A DNA stretch of 64,000 bases from Paraphysomonas bandaiensis (Eukaryota; Chrysophyceae), in assembly GCA_965644295.1 (NCBI GenBank), contig CBFFRP010000136.1, positions 124,001 to 188,000 on the forward strand, written 5' to 3'. A program made the position numbers and the translations under genes. The notes beneath the pieces are model-generated. The model ran no database searches and was not told the DNA's origin. It saw only the letters and a list, made by a program, of their open reading frames with translations. Positions 1 to 13,102 of this stretch are shown piece by piece. Positions within the stretch are counted from its first letter, which is position 1. Every line of letters begins with the position of its first letter.

Positions 1-78
1 GTGCTCGTGTCTCATTAAACAGAGCAGAGGGTAGTATAACATAACATGCCTTGAGGTTCATTACATCTTGTATTGACC

Positions 79-3000
79 ATGGCAGATATTGATATTACTT
101 CTCTGAGGAAACCCATCGATGTATGCGATGTGGGAAACTCTCGCATAGCTCTTCATTATGTGTTTGGAACAGACATATCTCGAAGAAATAATATCATCCT
201 CGTTGAAGATCATCGCATTGCATACGTCTCTGGTAATGCGGTTATATTTGAAGATATTGTCACTCATGAGAAGGAGTACTTGATGTCTATTGATGAAGGG
301 GGGGTGGGCTGTGTAGCTATTCACCCTTCAAGGTACACTCTCTCATATATATCACCCCATCCGTCTCATATATAGCAGAAAATACATTGCTGTTGGATGT
401 AAAGGGTTTCAGCCTAATATATACATATATGACTACCCCTCTCTTAATGTAAGTGTGTGCAGATGATGAGGATTTATTTCATGGCTTGTGTTCGTATAGA
501 TTGTGAAAGTCCTCCGTGGAGGTGCGGAGAGGGGCTACTCCTGCCTCACATTCAACAAAGAAGGAGAGATGCTTGCATCTGTTGCCAGTTCACCTGATTT
601 CATGCTCACGCTCTGGTCCTGGGAAGAGGAGAAAATAACGTTGCATGCCAAAGCTTTCGGTCAGGAGGTCTATACTGTGCGTTTTTCTGATTACGACAAC
701 AGACGATTAACGACCAGTGGAACCGGGCATATCAGATTCTGGAAAATGGCGTCTACATTTACTGGGAAAAAGTTACAAGGGTCAATTGGTAAATTTGGTA
801 AAGTCGAATTGAGTGATGTCTCTGCATTTGTAGAGCTTCCGGATGGAAAAGTTTGTAGTGGGACAGAGTCCGGTGCCCTGCTACTGTGGGAGGGTAACTT
901 TATCAAATGCCGATTTACCCAGCCCGGTGGTGCGTTGTGTCATGAGGGTGAGGTAACATCTGTAGAGTTAGATCGTGAGAACGGGTGCCTGATCACTGCT
1001 GGTGAGGATGGGTTCATTAGGTGGTGGGACTTTCATAAGATAGACTCGGCCGAAGTTGACTCCGACCACTCGATGGACTTCGCAATGCAACCCTTGAGTG
1101 AGTATAAGGTCCCTGAAAGTGGAGGTATCAGGTGTCTGGTCCACTCTGGTGATGTTAGTGGGGAGAAAATGCACTTTGTTCTCGACAACTCAGGGCGGAT
1201 GTCTGTTGTTAAGGTACCTGCAGAGGAACCATTTGGTGTTCCCACAGGTTCTCCTGTGCAACTTCTGTCCTCCGGGCATGGTAGCGCTATCACAGGCATG
1301 GACGTTTCACCCACCGGACACATTGCAGCAACTTGCGGAATTGATGGAAAGATAATTTTTTGGGATATTAAAGGGCGACAGCAATTGGGCGAACGCTCTT
1401 TTGAAGTACCTGTAGTTTCACTTTGTTGGGTGCCAACTAATGTGGAGCCCAGTGGACAGTCTGTTGCTATTGGGTTTGCAGATGGCGTTTTCAAAGTTTT
1501 GCGCATCAGTAGAGATCCATCGATGAAAGAATCCTTCAGAATGACCCAAATAATGGCAATGAAGCCACACAACAACGCCCTGACTCACATTAGTTTTTCG
1601 AACTCTTTACCACTTCTAGCAACAGGCGGTAAAGATGGCATCATATTTTTCTTCAGTTGTAAGCAGCGGTTTGTCGATGGACAGCTCTCCAACTGGACCC
1701 CACTGCGTTTTGTAACTCTTGCGAAAGTAGAGGAAGGTAGAGCTCCTACAACATGTACTTCAATGTCTTGGTCTGGATCATGTGTACTGATCGGGTGTAG
1801 CGATGGAGTGGCGAGAGAGGTCGACTCTGAGCTTGTAGTCGCCAGTGCGAATGAAGATGCAGAGACTTTTGAAGCCAAGTTTAAGTTGCGAGAAATTACT
1901 GTTAAGGCACGCACAATGGTGGCGTCAAATAGTGCCGCAGCAATTGACACGGAAGCCAATGAAAATGAAGAAAAAGCCGTTGCCGCTTCGGACGGAAAAT
2001 CTTCCCCAGAGTATAATTTTGTGCCAGCTAAAATTAACAAATGCGTGTACTCATTTGCCCATAACAATACCCGTCATGATAGATATTTTGCTTCTGTCTC
2101 TATCGGTCAATCTCATATGCTGCAGGAGTGTGTGTTTCGGAATGAGACACCACTTCGTGATTTGCATATTGGTTTGTACTCCCATGACGGTAAAGAATTC
2201 AGGAAGTATCCCGCCATTAATGTAATGGGGTATTCAAGCAGTCGCGACTTTATTCTAGTTGGGGCATCTGATGGTTCCGTAGTCGTGAAGCCGACCAATT
2301 TTGTGGAAACATTTGTAAGTACTATTGGACATAATAGCGCATGCGGTGGTGTTTCAGCAATTGCGCTCACCAGCGACAACGAGTACGTGGTTTCTGCTGG
2401 CTACGATGGGCTACTTGTTGTAAACAGATTGAACTGCGGTAAACTCATCGAAGCAGCTAAGCCGCTATCTCTGGATGTAGAAGCCGGTGTCTATGCTGGG
2501 CAAAAGAGTAAAGAAATATCACGAAAAATTCCCGAGCCTAAGTACATGCATAAACTATTACAGAGTGAAACTCCAGAGGGGTTTGACCCGGTATTTCCTG
2601 GTGGTTATGATGCCGAGTTGAATCTGGAAGAAAGTATAAAAGCCCTTCCCCCGGATGAGGAGGTAGATGACATTGAGCCTGGTGCCTACAGCATCGAAGA
2701 TGCCAAGCTGAAGAAAGAAGAGGATAACAAGAAGTCGGCTGCCGAGATTAAGAAGGATAAAATCAGACAGATTGTTGTAAAGTTGCGTAAGGAATTTGAT
2801 GAGTTACGTTATCATAATGAACAGCTCCCTGACGTTATCCGCCTTGAATCAGATGAGCTTCTTGTTGATGCAGCATACTTTAAGCTTCTTGAGAAAGAAG
2901 GCAAAGCGATGGTGGAAGAAGTTCATAAAGAGTGTGAATATGTTGCAGAAAAGGCCCTTGTTCTGCGGAATAAAATACACAAGAGATTAATGACTGATAT

Positions 3001-5902
3001 TATTGTCGAAGAAATGCCTTTATATGGTTTGCGACAAAAAAAGCCCCCAAAAGTTCTATCGTTAAGAACTGTGGGTCTTAATCCCGATAAAGAAAAAGCT
3101 CTTCGTGAAGTACACAAGTCAATTCGAAAAGAAGAAGAGGAAATTTCCAAAGCGCGAGTAGACGCTGCTATTGCCAGTGAATTGGATACATCTGAAGGGG
3201 GCGAATCAGCCAGTTTGCTGTTGCGCAATTTGCAATCCAAGGCTGATAGCGCCACTCATACGTTATCAAAGACTGCTGAGGGTGGAAAGGGCGGAACATT
3301 GCATGCGACTTCCGGTAGGCGGGAAATGCGCGCAAAACGTATTGAGGCATTGAAAAAACACGAGGCAGAAAAGCCAAAGGAACATGAAGATGACCCACGG
3401 GATATTTACGCAATTCAGCATGCAGAAAAGACGATAGGTTCTTTTAATTTGAAGTCTGCCGACAATTATGAAGTTCCGGAAGATCAAATAATTAACGCAG
3501 AAAAAAAGCGTCGCCAGATGATTATGCTGGAGGAGAGCATGATCGCACTGCGGCTCAGATTCAACGAAAGGTTTCTTAGTATGCGTAACTTAAAGAAGGA
3601 AATTGTTGAAGTGATAGACAGCAATAACAAACGTATTCGTGAAATTGATATGGAGTTGCATACCGATGTCAGCAGTGTGTGGGACCCTAAGCTACAGGTT
3701 GAAGAATTTGCTGATGATCGCGATGAACTGACAGAGAAAGAACTGGACAGCTTCATTGCTGCTAGGAAAAAGACAGAGTGGAAGAAAGTTGTTGCTCCAC
3801 CACCTCAAATATTTACTGGAAGTAAAACGGTTCTTGAAACAGACATATTGACCGGAGACCTCAATGTTTGTCCCCGAAGAGTAGAGAGCAATGACGAAGT
3901 TCTTTTATCGGATGAGCACATAGATGAGAACAATATGATTAATGGAAATCGTGATAAATCAGTTGAATCTAAGCCTTGTAAAAGGGATGGTGAAATTGAC
4001 GACTCAATTATATCGTTCCATATGTCCGACAAGCTTGGCACCAAGTTTATGTCTCTTGAACAGTGTATACCGTCCCTTATGCATGCTCGTCATCATTTGA
4101 ACCAGATACGCGCTTCGGACACGACGAAGCAAACCATATCTCCTGAAGAGAAGAGAATAGCCAATGAATACCGCCGAAGTTTGTTGTTTGAAAAGCAGTT
4201 TTTGATGAAGAAGAATGAAGATCATATTGCCGCCTTTGATTCCAATTTAGAGGACCTTCGTCTTGAGCGTCATGCCTTAGCCGGCGATTTGAAATTGGCG
4301 GAACTAAAGTTGCTCACTCTTTACCAAGAGTATCAGCTGTTATTAACTTTTGAAGAACGCGACTCTGCCTTGAGACAGAAAGAAGAAAGGTGTAAGCGAG
4401 AGAAGCAGGACATTCAGTCGAACTCTGGTGATATACAGTCAAAACTGGACAGTAAACTAGACGATCAAAGCGTATGGAACGAAAAAATGTCAAATTTGAC
4501 TGGAGAGTTTAAGTCCCTTGTTCCTGAGAGTAATCCTTACTGTGAAATATTGACGAAGATATTCAAGAAAAAAATCAAGCGCTCCAAGGGCGGCGACGAC
4601 ATGGATGATGAAGATGATGAAGAAGAAGAGGACGATGATGATGACGACGATTATGATGACGATGAGATAGAAGACGTTTGTCCTCCTGGGTGCGATGTGA
4701 CCTTGTATGATCATGTGTTAGAGTTTCGCGAAAAGAGACTTGATATCGAAGAGGTTCTGACAGAGATACAGAAAGTTATTGACGATTTAAAGAAATCTAA
4801 GGATCGTCTAAAACAAAGAGAAAAGCAGATTGACAAAGACGCGAAGTCTACGGAGCTTGAAATTCAAAATTTTCAACGTCAGAAACAAGCTGCTCTCAAT
4901 AAAATTGAAGTGTTTGTTCCTCTAAGAATTTCTCAGTTACATACTTTCACGACATCTGGTGTAATATCAGGCCCCGATGACGACGAGGCAGCCCTTGCAC
5001 AGCTTCGTAGCGATCCTGACTTTATTAGCGATGAATCTACACTTCGAGATCCTAATAAACGTCAGATGGTACAGGATATGGATCTCACTTCGCACACAGT
5101 GTTCAAAAATTCGTAAGTAATATATGCTTGCCAGTATTGTATGTAATGTATGTATTCAGGGCTCTGCAACGACTGAGTGCACGTATCGGAGAACTGAGGG
5201 AAGAAATTGTCGAGGCAAAAGTTAATTTCAAAGCGCTTCATAAAGAAAAAGTACGTCTCGAAAAGGAGCGGGGTGCTCAACGAAAGAAGATTGAGAGTTG
5301 GACGGACAAGTGCAATGAATTGCAGATGCTCAAGTTCGGGAGGTTAATTGACTTAGACGTATTAGAACAGGGGTCGGATCGCACGAAAGAAGAGGAAGCT
5401 GAAGATGCTATTGCTCAGATGGAACGTGCACACCAAAAAGAGATGGCCAAACTTGCTGCTGAACTTGAAGAGCTCAAACAGAAATTTGCAGAGGTAAATT
5501 GGGTCAATTTATAATCAACATATTGTAATATTTTCTTCGTAGACTACAGCAGTAAATACGGCTCATTTGGAAAATATGGGCGAGCTAGCAGGGAGGAAAC
5601 TTGAAATAGCACGTGAAATGAATGTCCCCGGTGAAGCTCTCGCACAAGATCCTCAGTTATCAGACTACAAGGATTCTATCGAACGTGATAAACTGGCAAC
5701 TTTTGTCAAACTACAATATAGGGAGATTGAATCCTTAAAGAGCGAAATAACAATGCTGCGTCGTAAAGAGACAGCACAGTTCGCTGCATTTCTTCCACAA
5801 GCCCCTCCTCCGCCTACATCCCCCCCTGCTTCCACCCGAAGTAAGAATTTAACACTCCCACCTATTCCTAATGTGGACAGGCGAGGTGGATCACCGCCAT
5901 AA
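79..5902 (+). CDS. CFAP44: CFAP44-like cilia and flagella associated WD-repeat protein
   Basis: Five exons (79-332, 376-448, 500-5112, 5160-5493, 5543-5902) join in phase into about 1877 residues, close to the roughly 1850 of animal CFAP44. The N-terminal half carries WD40-type repeats (motifs such as HIRFWKM, GALLLWEG, FIRWWDF, GKIIFWDIKG). The C-terminal half is long charged coiled coil. Near residues 1470-1500 lies an Asp/Glu run followed by the family motif VCPPGCDVTLYDHV and REKRLDIEE, which decides the call over other WD-coiled-coil proteins. In known systems CFAP44 pairs with CFAP43 and tethers dynein motor domains on the axoneme. The C-terminus is proline rich. The start is the first ATG; the four introns are 43-51 nt with clean GT-AG ends. 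It is tail-to-tail with the next gene. No damage is seen. Confidence 0.93.
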
Positions 5903-6339
5903 TGAATGATGATGTCTATGTTACTACCTACCTGAACTTATTGAACAGTTTGCATTCATAGTTGATCGATGTGTACTTCTGTTGTCAACTTTCTAATTAA
6001 TGTCAAGTTAGTAATCTTATATTCCGTAAGTGATATACAATGTCGTTCAAGTTGAGCTCTCTGTCGATTCAATATACACTATTTTGACCGTTATATTAAG
6101 AAATGGAGTTGTGATAATAGGAATAATAGCAGTGAAACTGAAATATAATGACTGTATAAGACCATGTTTCTCTATTGTCTAAGATCTGATAATATTGATT
6201 GGTAGTGGAGATAACATGAATATGATAAATGACAATGAATGATAACTGTGATTAATTTATAATTCAAACATTGAGTGTATAATATGTTCAGTTAATTGTT
6301 AAGCGTGTCTTTACAATCTAATTATTTCAAAATTTCGTC

Positions 6340-7130
6340 GTGGTTTCTTCAGTTGCGTAAATTTAGTGAAGAGTGCCCTCAACAAAGTCTGGGGGTAAGT
6401 ACCGGTGAGATTTCTTCGGGAAACTAATGTGAGCCGGAAACAACGAACAACATAGACAGCAGATAACGTTCTGCCCACTCATAGCCGAGTGACTATGTGG
6501 TGTGTGGTCAAGAGATACTAACTACTAGAAGTGTCACTTGTGTAGAGAGTAGAAGTCAATGGGCCCACTTCAAGGGTAACCGGAATATTGGGCTGCCTGC
6601 TAAAGTCAAGTATCCGGGATGAATAATAGTAAAACAATGTTGTGATTATTAGAGTGTAAAGTAATGAACACAGTAGAGTTAGAATTATGAATAGTTAGAA
6701 ACATAACTATCACATGCACAACAACGGAATAGTTAGAAGTGTAACTGATAATGACAATCGTTATGATGACGATCATGTATCTTCAACAGATACTCTCTCT
6801 AATTCAGTTGATATATTTCGTTGAACATTATAACTCACAGATACTGTCTTGTATTAAGCTGTCCTAATAGGTTGTTCACCTTAAGGACTCAGGTATATCA
6901 ATATTCTTGCTCATTGCGTTTGCTTTGAGTGATACAGAGCAAAAGTGGTTGCACCTTGGTGCTTGTGGTGACGCACAAGCAGCTAGCTTTTCAACAGTTA
7001 AATAGTAGGATATCAGAATTAAGCACTAGTTACTTAAATTGCTATTTCAAATTAGTTCTTGCTCTTAAACGCCTATTGCTAATAAGAAATCATTCACTGC
7101 TAGTAAATAGTGTTAGAATTGACGTCTGTT
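6340..7130 (+). repeat. Dispersed repeat family 1, copy A (modules X-Y-Z-W)
   Basis: This gap between two gene 3-prime ends holds a mosaic repeat that recurs, inverted, near 51000-51690. Shared blocks are X (around 6470-6615, core TCTGCCCACTC), Y (6624-6870), Z (about 6871-6970, core GTGGTTGCACCTTGG) and W (from about 6990, core GTTAAATAGTAGGATATC). No open frame of note is present, so it looks like a non-coding element such as a solo LTR, SINE or MITE. Its class is not settled. The rest of 5903-7449 is AT-rich with no gene that I can see. Confidence 0.7.
6624..6870 (+). mobile_element. Nested insert Y within repeat family 1, copy A
   Basis: A block of about 247 bp begins TAATAGTAAAACAATGTTG and ends near GTCCTAATAG. 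The same block is found inverted at about 51028-51254, but there it lies on the other side of module Z. A block that sits at two different points of the same host repeat is best read as an independent insertion. TAATAG occurs at both edges here, which could be a target duplication or part of the ends. It has no coding capacity. Confidence 0.5.
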
Positions 7131-7449
7131 CAGAAGCTAAAAATAGATTTAAAAGTAGGTAGAAAACCTACAAACTATTTATACAGCATTGTCTTTTCGG
7201 GGAAAGGTCGAGATATAGAAAAAATTGATATATTTTTTCTTAACGGGGGCCTTGAATATGTATCCTGCATTCCTTTCAAGTGACATTTCAAAAACAGTGG
7301 TAAAAAGTAAAAATGTACGTGCAATGAAAACCAAGAAAACTCATATATAGGTTTAGACAAAATTACTTTTGTTAATTAAGCGGAAAAAGTTCCAAGTAGA
7401 ACTCAGTGAGTGCTACACTTGCATAGTGACGGTTTCATATTCAACGTTT

Positions 7450-9960
7450 TCACTTAGCTTCGTCCACACCTATCTCAGCCAGCATGTATCCCTCTGATAC
7501 AGAAGCCCCTTCCTCACAGAACAGTGTCACAGTCCTGCACACACCACAGTCAGATAATAGAATCAAATTCTAAGATACTAACCCATCGCAAGGAGCAGTA
7601 ATAACATGCTCCATCTTCATAGCCTCAATCACTACTAGATTATCCCCGGCAGATACAGTTTGACCTTGTTTGACAGATACTTTGATAACTTTCCCTGGCA
7701 TAGGGGATTTAACGACGGGGTGGTCAGATGCATCCACACCGGAGAGATAAGATGTCGCAGGAATAGAAAATTGAGTGTGAGTAAGTTGATCACCTACTTG
7801 TCCGTCCATCCACACTACATATCAACGATCAGTAAAAATATAAACAAGCATATTTGCTGCAATGTACCATCAATAACGGTGCTAGCAGCAGTCAAACTGC
7901 CGGAGCGGTAGCAGCTCACAGTGCCAGAACGCCTGTGTCCATCAACTTCCACAGACAGTTCCCACACACTTTCCGAGGCAGATGGATGAGTAGACCCAGC
8001 ATCCACCTTCCGAATTGACTTTACAACAGCAGTCACAGGCGTGGATTCACCACTTGGAAGGGAAAAAGTGAATGAGTCGCCTTTCGAAGCAACACCAACA
8101 GATACAGAAGAGGAGTCAGGCCCCACTATGTTGATCGCATTCGTAACAGTTCCAAAAGATCGCCAATCGCCACACACAGCCGAATCCCATGGCTTGAATT
8201 GTGTTTTGCTCGGCTGGGCCGTGACAGGTGTTCTTGCGGCAAATATGTGAGCGATTAAACCAAACACAGAATGAATTGACACCCCGGAACCTGGTGCCGG
8301 AGAGAGTTTAGACATGATCTCACTCAAGTTTTCGTCAAAAAAAGCAGTGGTAGCCTGCTTCTCTGCAAACCCTGGGTGACGCACCGTATGTACCAGGAAG
8401 TCGATGTTATTAGACAACCCAGACACCTGCGTAATGTGTAAGGTCGTCTACACGCATTAAACTTCAATTACCTGAAAATCTCGAAGTGCTCGCTCCAGCT
8501 TACGAACGGCCTTGTCGCGAGTAGAATCGTGAACAATGAGTTTAGCAATCATTGGGTCATAGAATGTACTGATTGTGTCACCACTCCTGATTCCAGAATC
8601 AGCACGTACTCCCTCCTCGTTTTGGCCAACAGGAGTCTGAAGATGCACGACTTTGCCAGTCGCAGGGAGGAAATCTTTGCTGGGGTTCTCAGCATAGATA
8701 CGAGCCTCAATTGCGCACCCGCCTCCATTCTCCCTCTGTCGCATCTGCTCGTAAACACCTTCCTGAGTGAGTGGAAGAGGTTGTCCTGAGGCCACGCGCA
8801 GCTGCCACTCAACCAAATCTAGGCCGGTTATCATTTCCGTAACTGGGTGCTCCACCTACACAAAACTTTATAGAGAAAGAAAAAAGTAATACCCATTACC
8901 TGCAGGCGCGTGTTCATCTCACAGAAGTAAAAGTCATTTGAGACGGAATCAACCAAGAACTCCACAGTCCCTGCTCCAACATACCTATACGACAATATCT
9001 TCGCTTTAGTCAAGCAGACAACAGTAGCGGACATGTACCCGACAGCTTTGGCACATGCAACCGCGGCATCCCCCATCTCCTTCCTCTTTTGGTCCGTAAG
9101 ATTAGGGGCGGGGGCCTCTTCCAGCACCTACATAACAGTTAATTGGATAGCGACATGTACGCGCAGGACACTACTTTCTGATGTCGCCGTTGTACGGAGC
9201 AGTCCCGCTCTAAAAGATGAACAGCATTGCCAAAGCTATCTCCAAACACTTGCAGCTCAACGTGGCGGGGTGCACGAACAAGCTTCTCAATTAAAACATT
9301 TTCATCATTGAATGATTTGAGAGCTTCCCGCCTGCAGGACTCGAGGGCGGAAATAAACTGCGACTCCTCCCACACGGCGCGCATGCCCTTGCCACCACCG
9401 CCCGATACGGCCTTTATCATAAGCGGAAATCCTATTTTCTTAGCTTGGCTCAATAAATTATCGTTACTCTGATCGTCGCCATGGTAGCCTGGAGTCACAG
9501 GAACATTCGCTTTAATCATAATGTCTTTCGACTCGCTCTTCGAGCCCATTGCTCGGATAGCACCAGTCGGGGGACCGATGAATACAATACCACTATCCTC
9601 ACACATTTTGCAAAATGGCAAATTTTCCGATAAAAAGCCATATCCCGGATGAATAGCCTGCGCTCCAGTGGCCAAAGCGGCGTCTATGATACGCTTCCCA
9701 TTCAAATAAGACTCTGAGGCCGGGCTAGGGCCTATGTGAACAGCTTCATCCGCCATCTCCACATGAAGTGACTTGGCATCTGCATCTGAATAACATGCTA
9801 CAGTTTTAATCCCGAGATTTTTAGCAGTACGAATAACGCGACATGCGATCTCTCCTCTATTAGCAATAAGGATCTTATCGAATAGTTTCTTCTCTGCTGG
9901 TGACGAGAAAAGACGACGAAATGGTCTTGTAGCAGGAGAGGAATATAAATGCCTCAACAT
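7450..9960 (-). CDS. MCCC1: Methylcrotonoyl-CoA carboxylase, biotin-carrying alpha subunit
   Basis: Seven exons on the minus strand (9175-9960, 9039-9127, 8900-8984, 8472-8855, 7868-8426, 7583-7814, 7450-7534) give about 739 residues; human MCCC1 has 725. The N-terminus ([18 protein letters not shown]) looks like a mitochondrial transit peptide. Next come a biotin carboxylase domain ([25 protein letters not shown]-grasp loop, [14 protein letters not shown]) and a C-terminal biotinyl domain with EAMKM, biotin lysine near residue 702. The enzyme acts in leucine breakdown, carboxylating 3-methylcrotonyl-CoA with its beta subunit, which is not in this window. Wording such as [11 protein letters not shown] and the overall length favour MCC over propionyl- or acetyl-CoA carboxylase. 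ATG 9960 is chosen because frames further upstream read only microsatellite. The 54-nt intron 8985-9038 is a multiple of three with no in-frame stop. Confidence 0.93.
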
Positions 9961-10054
9961 ATTGTAGATAGGCGAAACAGAATATGAATTCGTCGCGAGA
10001 ATGCACTCTGAGACTGCTGAATACCCTGAAACACCTGAAACCATATATTTCACA

Positions 10055-10471
10055 ATACACACATACACACATACACACATACATACATACACACATACAT
10101 ACATACACACATACATACATACATACATACATACATACATACATACATACATACATACATACATACATACATACATACATACATACATACATACATACAT
10201 ACATACATACATACATACATGCATACATACATACATACATACATACATACATACATACATACATACATACATACATACATACATACATACATACATACAT
10301 ACATACATACATACATACATACATACATACATACATACATACATACATACTGTACATACATACATACATACATACATACATACATACATACATACCTACG
10401 TACATACATACATACATACATACATACATACATACATACATACATACATACATACATACATACATACATAC
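10055..10471. repeat. ACAT/ATGT microsatellite between divergent genes
   Basis: About 415 bp of near-perfect (ACAT)n with a few CACA variants at the left and single interruptions near 10351 and 10395. It fills most of the head-to-head gap between MCCC1 and the MARVEL-like gene. It reads through in all frames as long Tyr-Ile-His-Thr or Tyr-Val-Cys-Met runs, which are artefacts. Confidence 0.97.
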
Positions 10472-10578
10472 AAGGACGGTGTGTGTTGCCTTTTCTTCGT
10501 CTTGACTTTAGATAAGATTCAGGTTGATATAAGCTCATATTATTATCAGTCATTTCTTGCAGTGTTTCGCACTGCAAA

Positions 10579-11280
10579 ATGGATAATCTTGTCTCTCCTC
10601 ATAATATGAAGGACAAAAGACACGTCCTGATACTTGGCATCGCGGTACATGCAGTAAGTTAATAAACTATGACTTACTGGGTCTGATTGGGCTGTAGGTT
10701 CTGGTTTTCGCTTTTGCCATCTCATCTTTTTGTGTTGCGTCTACTGCTAACGCGTGAGTTTCACTTTCTATTCAGTGTGATTTTGTAATAGAGTTTACTG
10801 TGCAGGGGGTTTAATGTTGTTTTAACAGCACTATTGAATATTGCCTTTGTATGTGGGTCGTACTACGTTGTAAAGAAGACAAAATCTCCATTAGCGGTAT
10901 GTTTGTGCTATATGTATTTCATGAGTGATATGATTGAATAGGTTGGATTCCTTATTGGTGTTGCAGCAATGATGGCAGTGTTGTCGTTGATGACGGCAAT
11001 ATACTGGGGACAGCTTAGCAACTGTGAAGTTGTATCAGAAGAAATTGACCAGTACTCGTGCAGTCAGAAGGCAGCATATGGCGCTGTCAGTGCCTTTGCG
11101 GCTATGCTTTTTATAGCCCAAAGTGTGTTTTTCGGCGCCGTAATTATTTGGCGAGGTGAACTAATAGATGATAACGAAGTGTACGACGACATTACCCGAG
11201 CTCACCCAGATACTCCTTATGACCCCACGCCTCCTAGTTCGTTCGAAGCTGGCATTCAGCCGTCGACTATTGATTTGTAG
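10579..11280 (+). CDS. Four-helix membrane protein, MARVEL-like
   Basis: Four exons (10579-10653, 10698-10753, 10806-10896, 10942-11280) join in phase to 186 residues. Four hydrophobic segments are visible: about residues 15-42 (ILGIAVHAVLVFAFAISSF), 46-62, 74-95 (VGFLIGVAAMMAVLSLMTA) and 118-142 (AVSAFAAMLFIAQSVFFGAV). A short loop with two cysteines lies between helices three and four. The tail is hydrophilic and rich in Pro, Asp and Thr. The layout fits the MARVEL/tetraspan superfamily involved in membrane apposition and vesicle traffic, but I see no subfamily motif. The first ATG of the chain is used. Its promoter is shared, head-to-head, with MCCC1. Confidence 0.72.
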
Positions 11281-12454
11281 GTATTCGTGCAACTCGGAAC
11301 GTATATAGATGCAGTTGTTGGGCACAGTAGATCTTGTCAATATTAATGTATTAAGAAATTGTACTTGATATTTTTTCAGGAAAATTGTACTATGATTCGT
11401 GCTTTTGTATTCGTTTATTCCTTGTTTGGTCAATATTAAGGATAGGTGCATAGGTGCTAAATGGATACTAAGGCAATGATGTATATGACATATACATATC
11501 CGAATATAACAATGAATGCATGCAGTATATGTGAGAATATTACAAGTGTAGGTTGTTCGTAACAGCAGTGTTGTAACAGAAGTATGATTGACTGAATAGT
11601 ATACAAAATTACCAATATTCGACAAGCCACAAATAAGGAATACCGGAATAATATATTTTTGTACACATTTTATAACACCAAGTAATGAGTCAAGATTGAA
11701 TTCATATTAAAATAATGAACGGAAAATTTATGTACACTTGTTCAGCTATGCATATTGTATTATATTGACGGTCCACCGCTCACTTTTGAGCTGCTGAGGC
11801 ACAAGGCACAAGAGCTAAATATGATTCCAATAGCTAATAGTCGTGTGCAAAGATTACAATAATATAAAGTGTATCCGTGCATTTGGAGCCAAATATCTAT
11901 ACTTTACATTATGTACAATGAGACATGTTGCGATGTAATTTCAAATAGCGCTTCTGCCCCATACTGACAGCGTAACTAATCACTGCGTGTGGCTGAGTGC
12001 TGTGACCGCGCACCTCTACCTATATACACATTGCATAGTTCAGGGCTTCCCCACCCTGGTTCTCACTGCATATTCAGCGCTGAATACCGTGTGATAATAA
12101 TGTAGCTAGTTGGGTTCAGTAGCAAATAACGTATGGGACTTATCAAGTATTAGTTAGGTACCCACCCGGCCCCCACCCGGATCTACCTAAGTACGCGCTC
12201 AGAATGGAGCAGCTTCTGATTGCCTCGTATTTTGATTTATTATATACCACAAAACAAATCTAGGCACTTGACACTTTAACTATTTGAGATAATATATGCA
12301 TCATATTAACATATCCATCATTGGAATTACACAACGTAAGTTATTGCAATAAAATATCATTTATACAAATAAGCCTTGAAAAGATGCCCTCCTAGTATCA
12401 TTGAATTGCCTGAACGACGAATGTTATAAATATATTACAATTGTATACCGTGAT
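11281..12454. other. Tail-to-tail gap, no gene recognised
   Basis: AT-rich sequence between two convergent genes. Only short chance frames occur, none with family resemblance or a supported splice chain. No tRNA-like or repeat structure was recognised by eye. Confidence 0.6.
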
Positions 12455-12769
12455 TCACCTATTAATTCTGGCAGACGTGACCGCCCGATCTCGAAAACGT
12501 TGTTGCCTATTAACAGATGCTAGAGGACCTATCGATAATTTCTTGCCATTAGATTTGGAGGCAATTGCTGGTGATACTTTCATTGTGACAGACATGGTTT
12601 GGTGTCGACTCCGGTGTTTAATAACCTTTAATAAAAGCATTAATAAAGCATAAAATATTACAATATGATAAGTCTAACTCACCTTATGGTAAACCAAAAA
12701 TATCAGTACAGCCAACAAAAGGGCGGCCACTATTACAACAATTACTACTTGAACCACAGTAAGCACCAT
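12455..12769 (-). CDS. Small single-pass membrane protein, two exons
   Basis: ATG 12769 opens a 29-codon exon (12683-12769) encoding an almost wholly hydrophobic helix (VVQVVIVVIVAALLLAVLIF) ending in YHK. A 57-nt intron (12626-12682, GTGAGT donor, TTAAAG acceptor) leads in phase to a second exon (12455-12625) that is basic and Ser/Arg/Lys rich and ends with a TAA-type stop region at 12455. The product is 85 residues: an N-terminal anchor and a short, very basic tail, presumably cytosolic by the positive-inside rule. I do not recognise a family. Support comes from the splice signals, the kept phase and the sensible topology; expression is unproven. It would form a head-to-head pair with NUP85 across the large microsatellite. 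Confidence 0.5.
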
Positions 12770-13102
12770 AATGAATGTATATTTCAATAAGCGATCTAAA
12801 AATATTGCTTCCAAAGCAATGTATCGACAATTGCATATAAATTGGAGCTAAACGAAACCCAAAAACCTGTTTCGAAATGCTAAATGTCACTACACTGTTT
12901 CAAACGGATGATAAGAGTCTAATTAGCATTTCCACTCATAGTTGAGTCAACAACGACAATAAGTTGCACAACCGAAGTATCAGTTTCAAGAATAGTTCTA
13001 CCACTAGTGTAATAGAGAGATTACAGCCAGTGAGTTGTTTATAAGCACAAGACATTAAAGCAGTCCATCAACGCAATTTCAATCACAGTTTCACTGTATG
13101 CT

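Noticed and set aside
9875-10577. Long frames of Tyr-Val-Cys-Met or Tyr-Ile-His-Thr on both strands
   Set aside because: They are six-frame readings of an ACAT/ATGT microsatellite with no stop codons; the same holds at 13039-14278.
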